Below are positions 40,777 through 49,719 of a DNA stretch of 64,000 nucleotides, piece by piece. Origin of the DNA: Labrenzia sp. PHM005 (GTDB lineage Bacteria > Pseudomonadota > Alphaproteobacteria > Rhizobiales > Stappiaceae); the NCBI RefSeq assembly GCF_006517275.1, contig NZ_CP041191.1, positions 310,001 through 374,000 of the forward strand, written 5' to 3'. The notes beneath the pieces are model-generated. The model ran no database searches, was not told where the DNA came from, and saw nothing but the letters and a program-made list of their open reading frames with translations. Positions within the stretch are counted from its first letter, which is position 1. Each line of letters begins with the position of its first letter. A program made the translations under genes and the position numbers.

Positions 40777-41562
40777 TTACAGCTGTAGAAGCTTTGATTT
40801 CCGTCCAGATTGAAGCTCTTGCACGTAGAGCAGTTGCGCGACCAGGTTACATTCAGTCTTGTCATCAAGGTTTGCTTTACGGCCACGGCCATCGGTCAAA
40901 AGCCAGGCGTTTCCGGGCTTAACCACATCGCATTCGATCGGTTTTTCCGGATCAAAACCGGATTTTTTAATCAAGAGATGGCCAGAGCGGTTTTCTGCAC
41001 CGCCATCCATGCCCTTCATTTCCATACGTAAGGCCCGGTACAAGTGCTGTACGGAGTGTGTTGCAACCATCACTGTTTTCACGTCGTCGCCATCCATCGC
41101 GGCAAATCGGAGAACACCTGCCTCTGCCGGAATTGTCGAATGCGAACACGGTGTTTTCTGCACATCACCGAGTGTCGTCCACTCCGCGCGGAGGGTAACG
41201 GTTGCTGGTTGCCGCAAGGACACCATTTCCCGGCCAAGCCGCTTCTCGGCAGCCTTTTGCGGATTGCGGTCCGCCCTGTTTGATCGTTGGCTTTGGTTGG
41301 CAATGGATGTGCCGCCAATCCGCAAGCGGCGGAAAACAATCACGTCTCGATTGAGGTCCGTGCGCTCAACCCGCCAGCCGGCATCAAGCCAGGAGTTTTG
41401 ATGGACGAGGCTACCACCCGAATTTGCCCACCAAGTGCGGTGCTCACGGGCACTGCGGGGTAAGTTCGACCCGATAATGCTTTCGACTTCATCCAGCTTC
41501 GCTGCCCAGACAACATCATCCATCCGAGCGAGATGTTCTCGCAATGGTTCATATTTTGACAT
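40777..41562 (-). CDS. DUF7662-like protein with unknown C-terminal domain
   Basis: This 261-aa protein starts at the ATG at 41562 (MSKYEPLREHL); the frame is open 9 codons further. Residues about 1-80 match a small family I recall as DUF7662, with the pattern PRSAREHRTWWANSGGS, W-L-D-A-G-W and VIFRRL. The remaining 170 residues form another region (VMVATHSVQHLYRALRMEM, HLLIKKSGFDPEKPIECD) that I do not recognise. It has no signal peptide or membrane segment. Function unknown; transcribed alone. Confidence 0.65.
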   Translation of the reverse strand: MSKYEPLREHLARMDDVVWAAKLDEVESIIGSNLPRSAREHRTWWANSGGSLVHQNSWLDAGWRVERTDLNRDVIVFRRLRIGGTSIANQSQRSNRADRNPQKAAEKRLGREMVSLRQPATVTLRAEWTTLGDVQKTPCSHSTIPAEAGVLRFAAMDGDDVKTVMVATHSVQHLYRALRMEMKGMDGGAENRSGHLLIKKSGFDPEKPIECDVVKPGNAWLLTDGRGRKANLDDKTECNLVAQLLYVQELQSGRKSKLLQL

Positions 41563-41635
41563 TTGCACAGTCCTTAGTTGACTACGCAAATATACACGTT
41601 TTACGAGCGTCGTCTAGATAAAATACCAAGGGTTG

Positions 41636-42169
41636 TTAACGGTAAAGAGAAACTGGTGCTCCGGTCGCCGTCTGACCGTCAAAACGACCGGATTCACTGG
41701 AATAAAGCTGCGCAACGGTCTGCCCGCTTCCGTCCTTCAAGACCACTTGATTGCCATTTAAATCCCAGGCTGAGATCCCCGACAGGACCGGCTCGCTACA
41801 ACCTCTGGTATTCGCTCTATAGCCGCCAGACCAAGTCGTCAAAGTCATGAATGCCATACAATTATCAGCGCCAGATGCCAGTTTCCAGCCGCCTAACAGG
41901 TCAGTCCGGCCCACTTGTTGTGCATTGGCCGGTGCCGTGAGAGTACCGGCGGCACCGGCCGCTCCGGCGCCATTGCTATCTATGGCTGCAACGGCAGTTC
42001 CTGCGCCCGGGGCATTAGGATCCAGTGGCTGCAACGCGCCCGAGGCGACCGGGGTGGTTGGTGTCGCAGGGAGCGGTTCAGCATATTTCGGACCGCTGGA
42101 AAGCCGCTGACAACCGGCTGCCAGTATCACCAATCCTACAACCAAGCCCATTTTTGCCGCACGTTTCAT
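41636..42169 (-). CDS. Omp19/AprI-Inh-like outer-membrane lipoprotein
   Basis: This 177-aa lipoprotein has a signal with lipobox LAAGC near residues 16-20, a long Ala/Pro/Gly-rich linker and a C-terminal beta-barrel domain. GGWKL, GGYRANTRGCSEPV, LSGISAWDLNGNQVVL and SESGRFDGQT are visible. This layout and the SGRFDGQT ending match Brucella Omp19 and the AprI/Inh family of metalloprotease inhibitors. It likely sits in the outer membrane facing the periplasm and protects it from proteases. The two domain cysteines probably form a disulfide. Confidence 0.85.
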   Translation of the reverse strand: MKRAAKMGLVVGLVILAAGCQRLSSGPKYAEPLPATPTTPVASGALQPLDPNAPGAGTAVAAIDSNGAGAAGAAGTLTAPANAQQVGRTDLLGGWKLASGADNCMAFMTLTTWSGGYRANTRGCSEPVLSGISAWDLNGNQVVLKDGSGQTVAQLYSSESGRFDGQTATGAPVSLYR

Positions 42170-42443
42170 ACCGAATCAGTCCCTTGATGGCGTCCCCACT
42201 GTGCCGCCACTCTTAGCCTACAATTTGTCGAAAATCCAAAGGCAGCGCAGAAACTCTACAAATTTCCGTTAGGCGAGCTTATTCCCGGTGGATAGGTCCG
42301 GAACCACGAGTAAAAACCTGTAGGCATTTCACCTGTCTCATTTGATGGCTGACAGTGCGGAACAAATGCGGTGCGGCCGGTGACCAAAAAGCACTGTCCA
42401 ACCAAAGCCAAAAGCGGAGTGGCCAGTTAGAGCCTTCCTCGGC
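42170..42443. other. Intergenic region, nothing recognised
   Basis: This 274-bp spacer lies between two minus-strand genes. It presumably holds the Omp19-like gene's promoter. No hairpin with a T-run, RNA gene or small ORF stands out. Confidence 0.4.
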
Positions 42444-42884
42444 TTACGCTTGGGCCTCTAACGGAACAGATGGATCTATCAGACCGTCGATCGCCAACCA
42501 GATGCGCCGCAGATATTCAGAACACGCAGAGAAATCGTCTTTCGGTGCGCCACCTTCCGTAACACTCCACCAATGGCTGGATGTGGTTCCCTTCCAAGCT
42601 GGTGGCTGGCAGATCGCTTTCATATCGGAAAGGTAGATGATGCGATCCGGCACCTCCGCATGCGGCATGAGAAACACATCGAGCGGTTTGGGGGTCAAAC
42701 CCTTTGCGCTGACGCCATGGGCTGTCAACAGGCGGGTTGCATGATTACTGATCCGAACTGCAGGCTGAAGACCTGCAGAAAACGCCCGGATTAATCCGCC
42801 GCTCCTTGCATTGAGACATGCCTCAGCCATTGGACCAAGCAAGCTGTTATCGGGACATACAAACAACACAGTGGTTTTTGCCAC
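42444..42884 (-). CDS. Degenerate low-molecular-weight phosphatase/ArsC-like protein
   Basis: This protein of about 146 aa has the LMW protein-tyrosine-phosphatase fold start (TTVLFVCPDNSLLGPMAEACL). In active enzymes the P-loop is C-x5-R-S/T; here the arginine position is Leu and the next residue Gly. The C-terminal Asp-Pro acid loop is also not visible; HWWSVTEGG occupies that place. It is therefore probably catalytically inactive, or works differently. Start chosen at the GTG at 42884 with AAGAGG 8 nt upstream; ATGs at 42905 and 42944 are alternatives. Arsenic-resistance neighbours are absent. Confidence 0.75.
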   Translation of the reverse strand: MAKTTVLFVCPDNSLLGPMAEACLNARSGGLIRAFSAGLQPAVRISNHATRLLTAHGVSAKGLTPKPLDVFLMPHAEVPDRIIYLSDMKAICQPPAWKGTTSSHWWSVTEGGAPKDDFSACSEYLRRIWLAIDGLIDPSVPLEAQA

Positions 42885-43032
42885 GGGGCCATCCTCTTGC
42901 GACATCGTGCCGGGGGTCCCCGACGTCGCGCATCCCATATCCAATGGTCTGGACTCTATTGTGACACTTCTAGGTTTTGCCTAACTTTCAGCACCACCTG
43001 GTCTAAGCCGCTCCAAAACACATCCAAACTGG

Positions 43033-43395
43033 TTACGTTTCGTCCTGGCGATTTCCGGAGAAGGTATCATAGGCTGCCAAAGCTTCGGCACCGTAGATCA
43101 TGGAGGGACCACCGCCCATATAGACCGCAACACCAATGGTCTCCATAATTTCCTCCCGGCTCGCACCGTATTTGGCAGCGGCCTTGGAGTGATAAGCCAG
43201 GCAGCCATCGCACCGGGCAGCAATGCCGATAGCCAATGCAATCAGCTCCTTAGTTTTTGAATCGAGCACCCCCGGTTTGATCGCGGATCTGGCAACCTCA
43301 TGAAAGCCTTTGGTTACACCGGGTATTCCTGTTCTCAGATCCGCCATTCTCTTGTCGGTCTGGGAAATAAACGTTTGCCAATCGCTGACGGACAT
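43033..43395 (-). CDS. Carboxymuconolactone decarboxylase / AhpD-like protein
   Basis: This 120-aa helical protein has the CMD-domain signature LIALAIGIAARCDGCLAYHSKAA. The CxxC-x2-3-H motif (RCDGCLAYH) is that of AhpD-type peroxidase-related proteins, which use it for thiol-disulfide chemistry. Substrate unknown. It is divergent from the MAPEG gene, 125 bp away. Confidence 0.92.
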   Translation of the reverse strand: MSVSDWQTFISQTDKRMADLRTGIPGVTKGFHEVARSAIKPGVLDSKTKELIALAIGIAARCDGCLAYHSKAAAKYGASREEIMETIGVAVYMGGGPSMIYGAEALAAYDTFSGNRQDET

Positions 43396-43520
43396 TTTGG
43401 TCTCCTGATTGCCGGTAAATTAGGCAATCACTTAAGACCGCTGCACGGCGGTTGGCGTTGATATCACTCAATTTGCGTGCCAATGACCTACGGTACGGAC
43501 ACACATATTTGGAGACATTC

Positions 43521-43898
43521 ATGCCCATTTCCATCTGGTGCATTCTTGTTGCGGCGATCCTTCCCATTCTGTCGGCCTATCCTGCCAAGCTCAGTAAGGA
43601 GTTTGACAATTCCAACCCACGCGATCCCAACTACTGGCGCGAGGGGTTTCGGGCCCGGGCACAAGCAGCCCAGGCCAATGGGTTTGAAGCCTTTCCGCTG
43701 TTTGCTGTTTCAGTGATCATCGCCATCGGTCAGGGCGGCGCGTCCCCCTGGATCGATCAATTGGCTGTGCTTTTTATCCTTCTGCGCCTTATTTATGTTT
43801 TTTGTTACTGGACCAATCGTGCCACGCCACGGTCGATTGCTTGGGGCGCCGCCTTCCTGAGCTGCGTCGGAATTTTCACCAGTCCGCTATGGAGCTAA
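43521..43898 (+). CDS. MAPEG-family membrane protein
   Basis: This 125-aa protein has four hydrophobic segments. It starts at the ATG at 43521 with GGAGA in place. The early helix, ARAQAAQANGFEAFPLFA and the final helices match the bacterial MAPEG (eicosanoid/glutathione metabolism) family. The biochemical role of bacterial members is mostly unknown; some are glutathione-dependent. It stands alone between the divergent AhpD-like gene and the acyltransferase. Confidence 0.88.
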   Translation: MPISIWCILVAAILPILSAYPAKLSKEFDNSNPRDPNYWREGFRARAQAAQANGFEAFPLFAVSVIIAIGQGGASPWIDQLAVLFILLRLIYVFCYWTNRATPRSIAWGAAFLSCVGIFTSPLWS

Positions 43899-43971
43899 AT
43901 GGCAACAGCGAGGGATTTTAAAATTTTGTTTTACCCGTAACATTTGCAAGGCGGGCCAGCTTTGGTTAACG

Positions 43972-44907
43972 ATGCTCGTGTGGATCGAGCAGCGCAACCG
44001 TCAGGGGTATAGAGTGCGGACGACAGACCAGACGACCACAACACTGCCCACACGCAATGATTCGGTGGCTTCCCGCCTTCCGGCCGACGAACACATCGTG
44101 GATGTTCTTATTGCCGAACGCGGCAAGAAGGTCATGGCCAGCCCTTGGTGGCCTCTCATCCGGCCCTTTGCGCTCAAAATATTGCGGTACCGCTCCGCCG
44201 TGGATATGGCCAACACCATTGACCAGATGAGCGCACTCGATGTTTTCCGCCATTTAAGCAATCTGCTGGAACTCAAGGTCAACACCTTGGGCCTGGAGCG
44301 TGTGCCGACGGAAGGGCCCGTCGTTCTTGTCTCCAACCACCCAACAGGCATTGCCGATGGTGTTGTATTGTTCGATGCCATCAAAGAGCGCCGTTCAGAC
44401 CTGGCGATCTTCGCCAACCGCGATGCTATCCGTATCAATCCGCAGCTTGCCGATATGATCATCCCCGTTGAATGGCGCGCCGATTTCAAAAGCCGGGAGA
44501 AGTCGAAAGAAACGCTAAAACTTGCGTCTTCGGCCTTTTCACAAGAACGGGTCGTGGTGCTGTTTCCATCCGGCCGGCTGGCGTATTGGCACCAGGGCAA
44601 ATTGACCGAACGCCCGTGGATGACGTCCGCCTTGGCCCTTGCCCGGAAAAACAAGGCCCCGATAATTCCGATGCACATGGGCGGACGGAATTCCGGCCTG
44701 TTTTATTTTCTCGCCCGCGTTTCCACTGAGCTGCGCGACATGACCGTGTTCAACGAACTGCTCAACAAAAAGAACGCTGAGTTCCGCGTGCATTTCGGTA
44801 AGCCGATCCGGCCAGACCGACTTGCGGGCGACCTGAGCGAACTGACCGACCAGATGCGGGTCCACTGCGCTGAGACGCTGGCGAGCAATCCGGACGCGGA
44901 GTTTTAG
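43972..44907 (+). CDS. PlsC-like lysophospholipid acyltransferase
   Basis: This 311-aa protein has the acyltransferase motif block NHPTGIADG (histidine with acidic residue, H-x5-D as in the hemolysin-type subgroup), FPSGRL and a later PIIPMHMGG. It probably acylates lysophosphatidic acid or an ornithine-lipid/hemolysin-like acceptor at the inner membrane. The first 30 residues are low-complexity polar, so the true start may be later than 43972. It precedes recQ by 98 bp and could be co-transcribed. Confidence 0.88.
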   Translation: MLVWIEQRNRQGYRVRTTDQTTTTLPTRNDSVASRLPADEHIVDVLIAERGKKVMASPWWPLIRPFALKILRYRSAVDMANTIDQMSALDVFRHLSNLLELKVNTLGLERVPTEGPVVLVSNHPTGIADGVVLFDAIKERRSDLAIFANRDAIRINPQLADMIIPVEWRADFKSREKSKETLKLASSAFSQERVVVLFPSGRLAYWHQGKLTERPWMTSALALARKNKAPIIPMHMGGRNSGLFYFLARVSTELRDMTVFNELLNKKNAEFRVHFGKPIRPDRLAGDLSELTDQMRVHCAETLASNPDAEF

Positions 44908-45005
44908 ATAAAAACGCCGCAAAGCACAGTCATCCACAGGCCGTGCAATTGCCCAAAGACTGCGAATAAGACATTGTGCGCTGAGTTCAGGAGAAACAAC
45001 CGCAC

Positions 45006-46895
45006 ATGTCCGCTTCACCTGCGCAGGCCGCAGAGGAAATTCCTCCGATTCAAGTTTCAACGGCACCGCCGGTCACCGGCGAGGCCAAACCCTTGGCTGT
45101 GCTTCAGAAAATCTTCGGCTTCAGCGAATTCCGCGGCAAACAGCAGGCAGTCATCCAAACGCTGGTAGACGGCAAAGATGCGGTTGTGCTGTTCCCGACC
45201 GGTGCAGGCAAATCGCTTTGTTACCAAATTCCCGCCTTGTGCCGGCGCGGTGTTGGTATTGTTGTCTCGCCGCTGATCGCCTTGATGAAGGACCAGGTGG
45301 GTGCGCTAACGGCCGCTGGGGTCAAGGCGGCCGCATTTAATTCCACGCTCAGCCCAGAAGAGCAGGCGGACCTGAGAGCGCAATTGCAACGCGGCGAACT
45401 CGATCTGCTCTATGTGACGCCAGAACGCCTCAGCAACGAAAACTTCCGGCGGCTTCTGGATACGTTGGAAATCGCGCTCTTTGCGATTGATGAGGCCCAC
45501 TGTGTCAGCCAATGGGGACACGACTTCCGCCCGGAGTATCTCAGCCTGTCCGCCCTTGTTGAACGCTATCCGGGTGTTCCAAGAGTTGCTCTGACAGCAA
45601 CAGCCGATGCGCACACACAACAGGACATCCAGGCCCGGCTGAAACTGGATGACGCGGAGGTTTTTTCCACCAGCTTCGACCGGCCGAACATCCGCTACGA
45701 AATTGTCGAGCGTACCAACCAGCGCCAGCAGCTTCTCGACTTTCTGAAGAAACATAAAGGCGAGTGCGGCATCGTCTATTGCCTCTCCCGCGCCAAGGTT
45801 GAGGACATTGCCGAATGGTTATGTTCCAAAGGGGTTCGTGCGCTGCCTTATCACGCAGGACTGCCAACCGAGCAGCGCGCGGCAAATCAGGATGCCTTTT
45901 TGCTGGAAGAAGACTTGTGCCTTGTCGCGACGGTCGCATTCGGCATGGGGATCGACAAACCAGATGTGCGGTATGTGGCGCATCTCGATCTGCCCTCGTC
46001 CGTCGAAGCCTATTATCAGGAAACTGGCCGTGCTGGCCGGGATGGTGCGCCCTCAGAGGCCTTCATGGCTTACGGCATGGCCGACCTTGTGCAGCGCCGG
46101 CGCATGATTGCCGAAGGTGATGCGCCCGATGAGGTCAAACGGGCGGAAAACGCCAAACTGAATGCGCTATTGGGTATTTGCGAAACGGCAGGATGCCGCC
46201 GCCAAGCGCTGCTGGCCCATTTTGGCGAAACTTATCCAAAGCCTTGCGGCAATTGCGACACGTGTCTCTCCCCGGTGGAAACCTGGGATGGCACTGAAGT
46301 TGCCCAAAAACTGATGTCGGCGATTTATCGTACTGGCCAGCGGTTCGGCACCGGCCATGTCATCGATGTCCTGCTTGGTAAGTCGAGCGAAAAAACAGCC
46401 CGGTTTGGCCATGACGGCCTATCCGTATTTGGCATCGGCCAGGATCAGTCGCAGAAGACATGGCAGTCAACTGCCCGCCAGCTGGTGGCCGCCGGTTTTG
46501 TCGACGTTGACCACGCTCAATACGGCGCCCTTGTGCTGACCGAAAAGGCAAGGCCGGTTTTGCGCGGCGAAGAAACAATCGATCTGCGCAAGGATCGCAA
46601 CGCTGCCGGGCTAAAAAACACACGGACGTCTCGCGCGGCTTCCCTTGCCGACGAGCTCGACCAGGAAGACCGACTGCTGTTCGACCGGTTGCGCCGCTTG
46701 CGGACTCAGATCGCCCGGGATCAGAACGTCCCACCCTATGTTGTTTTTCCAGATGCAACGCTTGCCGGTATCGCCGCCGCCCGCCCAGTAACGCCGGACG
46801 CGCTCCTCGCCGTTTCCGGCATAGGTCAGTCAAAACTTGAGAAATACGGCGACGCCGTCCTTGACCTTGTTGAGGCCTTTGAAGTTGGTGTCTAG
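45006..46895 (+). CDS. recQ: ATP-dependent DNA helicase RecQ
   Basis: This 629-aa helicase has Walker [14 protein letters not shown], the [17 protein letters not shown] motif, helicase motif [12 protein letters not shown], the zinc-binding CGNCDTC region and a C-terminal HRDC domain ([15 protein letters not shown]...). It unwinds recombination and replication intermediates, acting with RecF-pathway proteins. AGGAGAAA precedes the ATG. Normal length for the family. Confidence 0.97.
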   Translation: MSASPAQAAEEIPPIQVSTAPPVTGEAKPLAVLQKIFGFSEFRGKQQAVIQTLVDGKDAVVLFPTGAGKSLCYQIPALCRRGVGIVVSPLIALMKDQVGALTAAGVKAAAFNSTLSPEEQADLRAQLQRGELDLLYVTPERLSNENFRRLLDTLEIALFAIDEAHCVSQWGHDFRPEYLSLSALVERYPGVPRVALTATADAHTQQDIQARLKLDDAEVFSTSFDRPNIRYEIVERTNQRQQLLDFLKKHKGECGIVYCLSRAKVEDIAEWLCSKGVRALPYHAGLPTEQRAANQDAFLLEEDLCLVATVAFGMGIDKPDVRYVAHLDLPSSVEAYYQETGRAGRDGAPSEAFMAYGMADLVQRRRMIAEGDAPDEVKRAENAKLNALLGICETAGCRRQALLAHFGETYPKPCGNCDTCLSPVETWDGTEVAQKLMSAIYRTGQRFGTGHVIDVLLGKSSEKTARFGHDGLSVFGIGQDQSQKTWQSTARQLVAAGFVDVDHAQYGALVLTEKARPVLRGEETIDLRKDRNAAGLKNTRTSRAASLADELDQEDRLLFDRLRRLRTQIARDQNVPPYVVFPDATLAGIAAARPVTPDALLAVSGIGQSKLEKYGDAVLDLVEAFEVGV

Positions 46896-46918
46896 AGCAC
46901 CGGGCGAAAACTGGGCCC

Positions 46919-47563
46919 TTAAGACCCAGCTTTTGGCAGGCCTTTGAAGGCTTCTTGACCCCATACGGCTTTGACACGGGCATCCCGGCCGCAGGCTTTG
47001 CGATACCCCTTGTAGGCATCGGCTCGTGTGACATACCCAAAACGGGTCAGTGTTCGTTTCTGACTCTTATAATAAGCTTGGTGATACTCTTCTGCCGGCC
47101 AGAAAACAGCAGCGCCCTCAATTGGTGTGACCACTTTTTGGCCCAGCACTTTCTGAGCTTTGGCGATTTCCTGTTTGGCTGCTTTTGCTTGTGCATCCGT
47201 GAGGGGATGAATGGCAGTCGAATAGCCAAAGCCGCGGTCGCAGAACTGCCCCCCGCTGTCGGTCACATCGACCGTTCGCAGGAATATCCCAAGCAATTCA
47301 CCGTAACTGATTTTGCTTTCATCAAAATCGACCTTCACGACTTCGCGGTGGCCGCCGCGCTCATAGGTCTTGTAGGTTGGGTTTTCAGACGTTCCGCCGC
47401 CATACCCGGAAACCACGTCCCGAACACCAGGAAGCTTTTCAAGATCCGATTCCACACACCAGAAACACCCGCCGGCAAAGACGGCTGTTTCGGCAAGGAC
47501 GGGGGCCGTAGATGCAGCTCCGCTTATAAGGGTCGCAAGTGCAAGCGGGACCAAGCGTTTCAT
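46919..47563 (-). CDS. msrA: Peptide-methionine (S)-S-oxide reductase, exported
   Basis: This 214-aa enzyme reduces methionine-S-sulfoxide. It has a signal peptide (LATLISGAASTAPVLAE), so it acts in the periplasm rather than the usual cytosol. The catalytic GGCFWC is present and a resolving cysteine lies near the C-terminus (KACGRD). It converges with recQ, 23 bp away. Confidence 0.95.
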   Translation of the reverse strand: MKRLVPLALATLISGAASTAPVLAETAVFAGGCFWCVESDLEKLPGVRDVVSGYGGGTSENPTYKTYERGGHREVVKVDFDESKISYGELLGIFLRTVDVTDSGGQFCDRGFGYSTAIHPLTDAQAKAAKQEIAKAQKVLGQKVVTPIEGAAVFWPAEEYHQAYYKSQKRTLTRFGYVTRADAYKGYRKACGRDARVKAVWGQEAFKGLPKAGS

Positions 47564-47784
47564 AGAATTCCTCCATCAGTTGCCACCAGAGCTAACGCAT
47601 CTGTTGATGAAGGCAACTCAACTTCAATGGCTTTTCCGCACAAGCGTGTGAGGCCGTTGTGACCGCTTCAACATACCTGGGGTTTCAAGCCCCTTACCGA
47701 CAAGTCCCATCTAGTGCTCGTGCAGGCATGAACTTGGCCTAAAGCCTATCCATACTGCACGAACAGTTTATTGGTCTAAGTTTT
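47564..47784. other. Intergenic region, nothing recognised
   Basis: This 221-bp spacer lies between msrA and creD, both on the minus strand. It presumably carries the msrA promoter. No clear terminator, RNA gene or small ORF seen. Confidence 0.4.
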
Positions 47785-49191
47785 CTAGCTGCTGGTTGAC
47801 GGCTGAAGCGGCCGCGCCCCGGTCCAGTCGATCTTTTGTGTTGCGAACATTGTGACAGCCAGCGCCGCGAAGGCGATCATGGCGCCGATCAAAAGCGCAT
47901 AGTCCTGTTCGCGCATAAGGGCATATAGCGCTCCGAATACCCCGCCAAGCACTAAGGCCATTATCACACCTGCACCCCGGCTTTTTAAAGACGTGCCGAC
48001 GTAGACCGTATTCAGAACCGTTGCTGCAGAGGCAGCAATCAAATAGGCCGGCCCGTATCCGATATGTTCCGAAAGGGCCAACAGCATCAGATAAAAGATG
48101 ATCAGAGCAATGCCGACCAGCCCATACTGGATCCAATGAAATTGCCACGCCGACCGGATCTCCAAAACAAAGACTGCCAAAAACGTCAGACTGATGAAGC
48201 CAATGGCGTATTTTAGCGATCTGGAAATCGTCTGGTAGAAATTCACCGGTTCGACGAATTTAACTCCCATCACTTTGTCAGACAGCGGCAGTGTGCTGGT
48301 CTCCAGCATTTTTGGAATTCCTCGCGCCAGATAGGGGATCGTCCAGGCCGCCTCGAAACCCGTTTCGGTGATTTCCCGGTTTTCCGGAAGGAAAGCGCCG
48401 GTAAAGCCAGGATGCGGCCAATCCGACTGCAGCTTAACGGCAGTAGTTTGCCCGGCTGGCGCGACATAGATGGACCTCGATCCGTTCAGTTGCAGGGCCA
48501 TTTCGAAAGAAAAACCCTTCTGCCAGACCGCAGGCAAGATGGCTGCATTGATGCCGGAACCGCCGTGTTTGGCGAACGGTCCAAGCCCCGGTTCAAACTG
48601 GACTGCGGCTGATTTTCTGACGTTAAGTGCAACTTCACTGCGCAAGGCCCGAACATCAGAAATGCCCAACACAACTGCTGCCTTGCCAGCCGCAATGGCA
48701 ATGGTTCCTCCATGTACGGGTTCAAACATGCCCGGCGGGGGTGCCGAAAACCGGCCAGTGAGAGCAAATTTCCCTTGATAGACTGGCAATTTGTAGATGG
48801 ATTTCCGGCGCTCTTCCACATCGATCTCTCCAGTTATCTCAAGGCGCTCCGGGAACAAAACCGCGGTCCGGTGCCGAACCTCTTGTTTGTGTTTTTCGCC
48901 CTCCCCGACAGGTACGGTCTCGGTGAAAGGGATAACCAAATAAGGGCCATTGACCGTCTGCGTTCCTCCCCAGGAGCGGGCGATATCTGTGGCCACATCG
49001 CGGGCACGGTCGGCCCGCTCTTCCACCAGAATCCACACAAGCGTGCTCGGTAGGAGAAGAACGATGGTCAAAAGCCCAATCAGAACACATTTCACAGCCG
49101 GTGATTTCAGAAAAGCCGGCAATCTGGGCGATAATTCTGTTTCCGATGAGCCATTTCGCGGCCCCGGCGAGCCTGCCGAAGGGTTTGTCAT
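47785..49191 (-). CDS. creD: CreD-family inner-membrane protein
   Basis: This 468-aa protein starts at the ATG at 49191 (MTNPSAGSPG, AGAGG upstream). It has one N-terminal membrane helix, a large periplasmic domain, and five or six helices in the last 170 residues. ERADRARDVATDIARSWGG, GPYLVIPF and the C-terminal LTFLAVFVLEIRSAWQFHWIQY are typical of CreD. CreD accompanies envelope-stress resistance in enterics. The CreBC two-component genes are not nearby. Confidence 0.92.
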   Translation of the reverse strand: MTNPSAGSPGPRNGSSETELSPRLPAFLKSPAVKCVLIGLLTIVLLLPSTLVWILVEERADRARDVATDIARSWGGTQTVNGPYLVIPFTETVPVGEGEKHKQEVRHRTAVLFPERLEITGEIDVEERRKSIYKLPVYQGKFALTGRFSAPPPGMFEPVHGGTIAIAAGKAAVVLGISDVRALRSEVALNVRKSAAVQFEPGLGPFAKHGGSGINAAILPAVWQKGFSFEMALQLNGSRSIYVAPAGQTTAVKLQSDWPHPGFTGAFLPENREITETGFEAAWTIPYLARGIPKMLETSTLPLSDKVMGVKFVEPVNFYQTISRSLKYAIGFISLTFLAVFVLEIRSAWQFHWIQYGLVGIALIIFYLMLLALSEHIGYGPAYLIAASAATVLNTVYVGTSLKSRGAGVIMALVLGGVFGALYALMREQDYALLIGAMIAFAALAVTMFATQKIDWTGARPLQPSTSS

Positions 49192-49245
49192 GTTGTACAA
49201 TCCTCTGCCTATAGGGCGCCCACAACCATCATCAAAACGAGACAA

Positions 49246-49719
49246 TCAGAGGATAATTTGAAGCCTTGAAGGATTTTCAGAGGTAAAACTGTGGTGCTTG
49301 TTTGCCTGCAGACTTGTCAATTTAGGCAGGCAGCGCTGGCGTTAACGTTACTTCTAACAATGGAAATATTCGATCTCAAATTCAGCAAAATCAACAATAA
49401 GGCGTAAATTTAACCTTGTGATAATTATATAGATTCTTAATATATTTCGAACGGCTTTTGCCCAAAAGGCCTCCAATCAACGTGAAAACCTGACGGGACC
49501 TGTTGTGAACAAAGTTCGGAGAAATCCTTGGCGCTGGTTGAAGTTCAATCAGATTCAACTTTTGATCTCAACAACCTAACCTGCACCTCAATCTGTTTCA
49601 GTCGCTGCCCGCCAAACGGCCGTTAACTGTGAAACAGGTTTATACCGGGTTTTTTGACAACCGTGACTTGTCATCGCTCGGGCAGCTGGTTCTTAATATT
49701 TCGTAAATAAAAGGACACT
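49246..49719 (+). promoter_or_regulatory. Long AT-rich leader upstream of the SAHH-like gene
   Basis: This 474-bp region is clearly more AT-rich than its flanks (49340-49445 most of all). It contains TTGACA at 49652-49657 on the plus strand but no matching -10. I see no ORF of note. It is one of the largest non-coding stretches in the window, so complex regulation of the downstream pair is possible. Confidence 0.4.
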
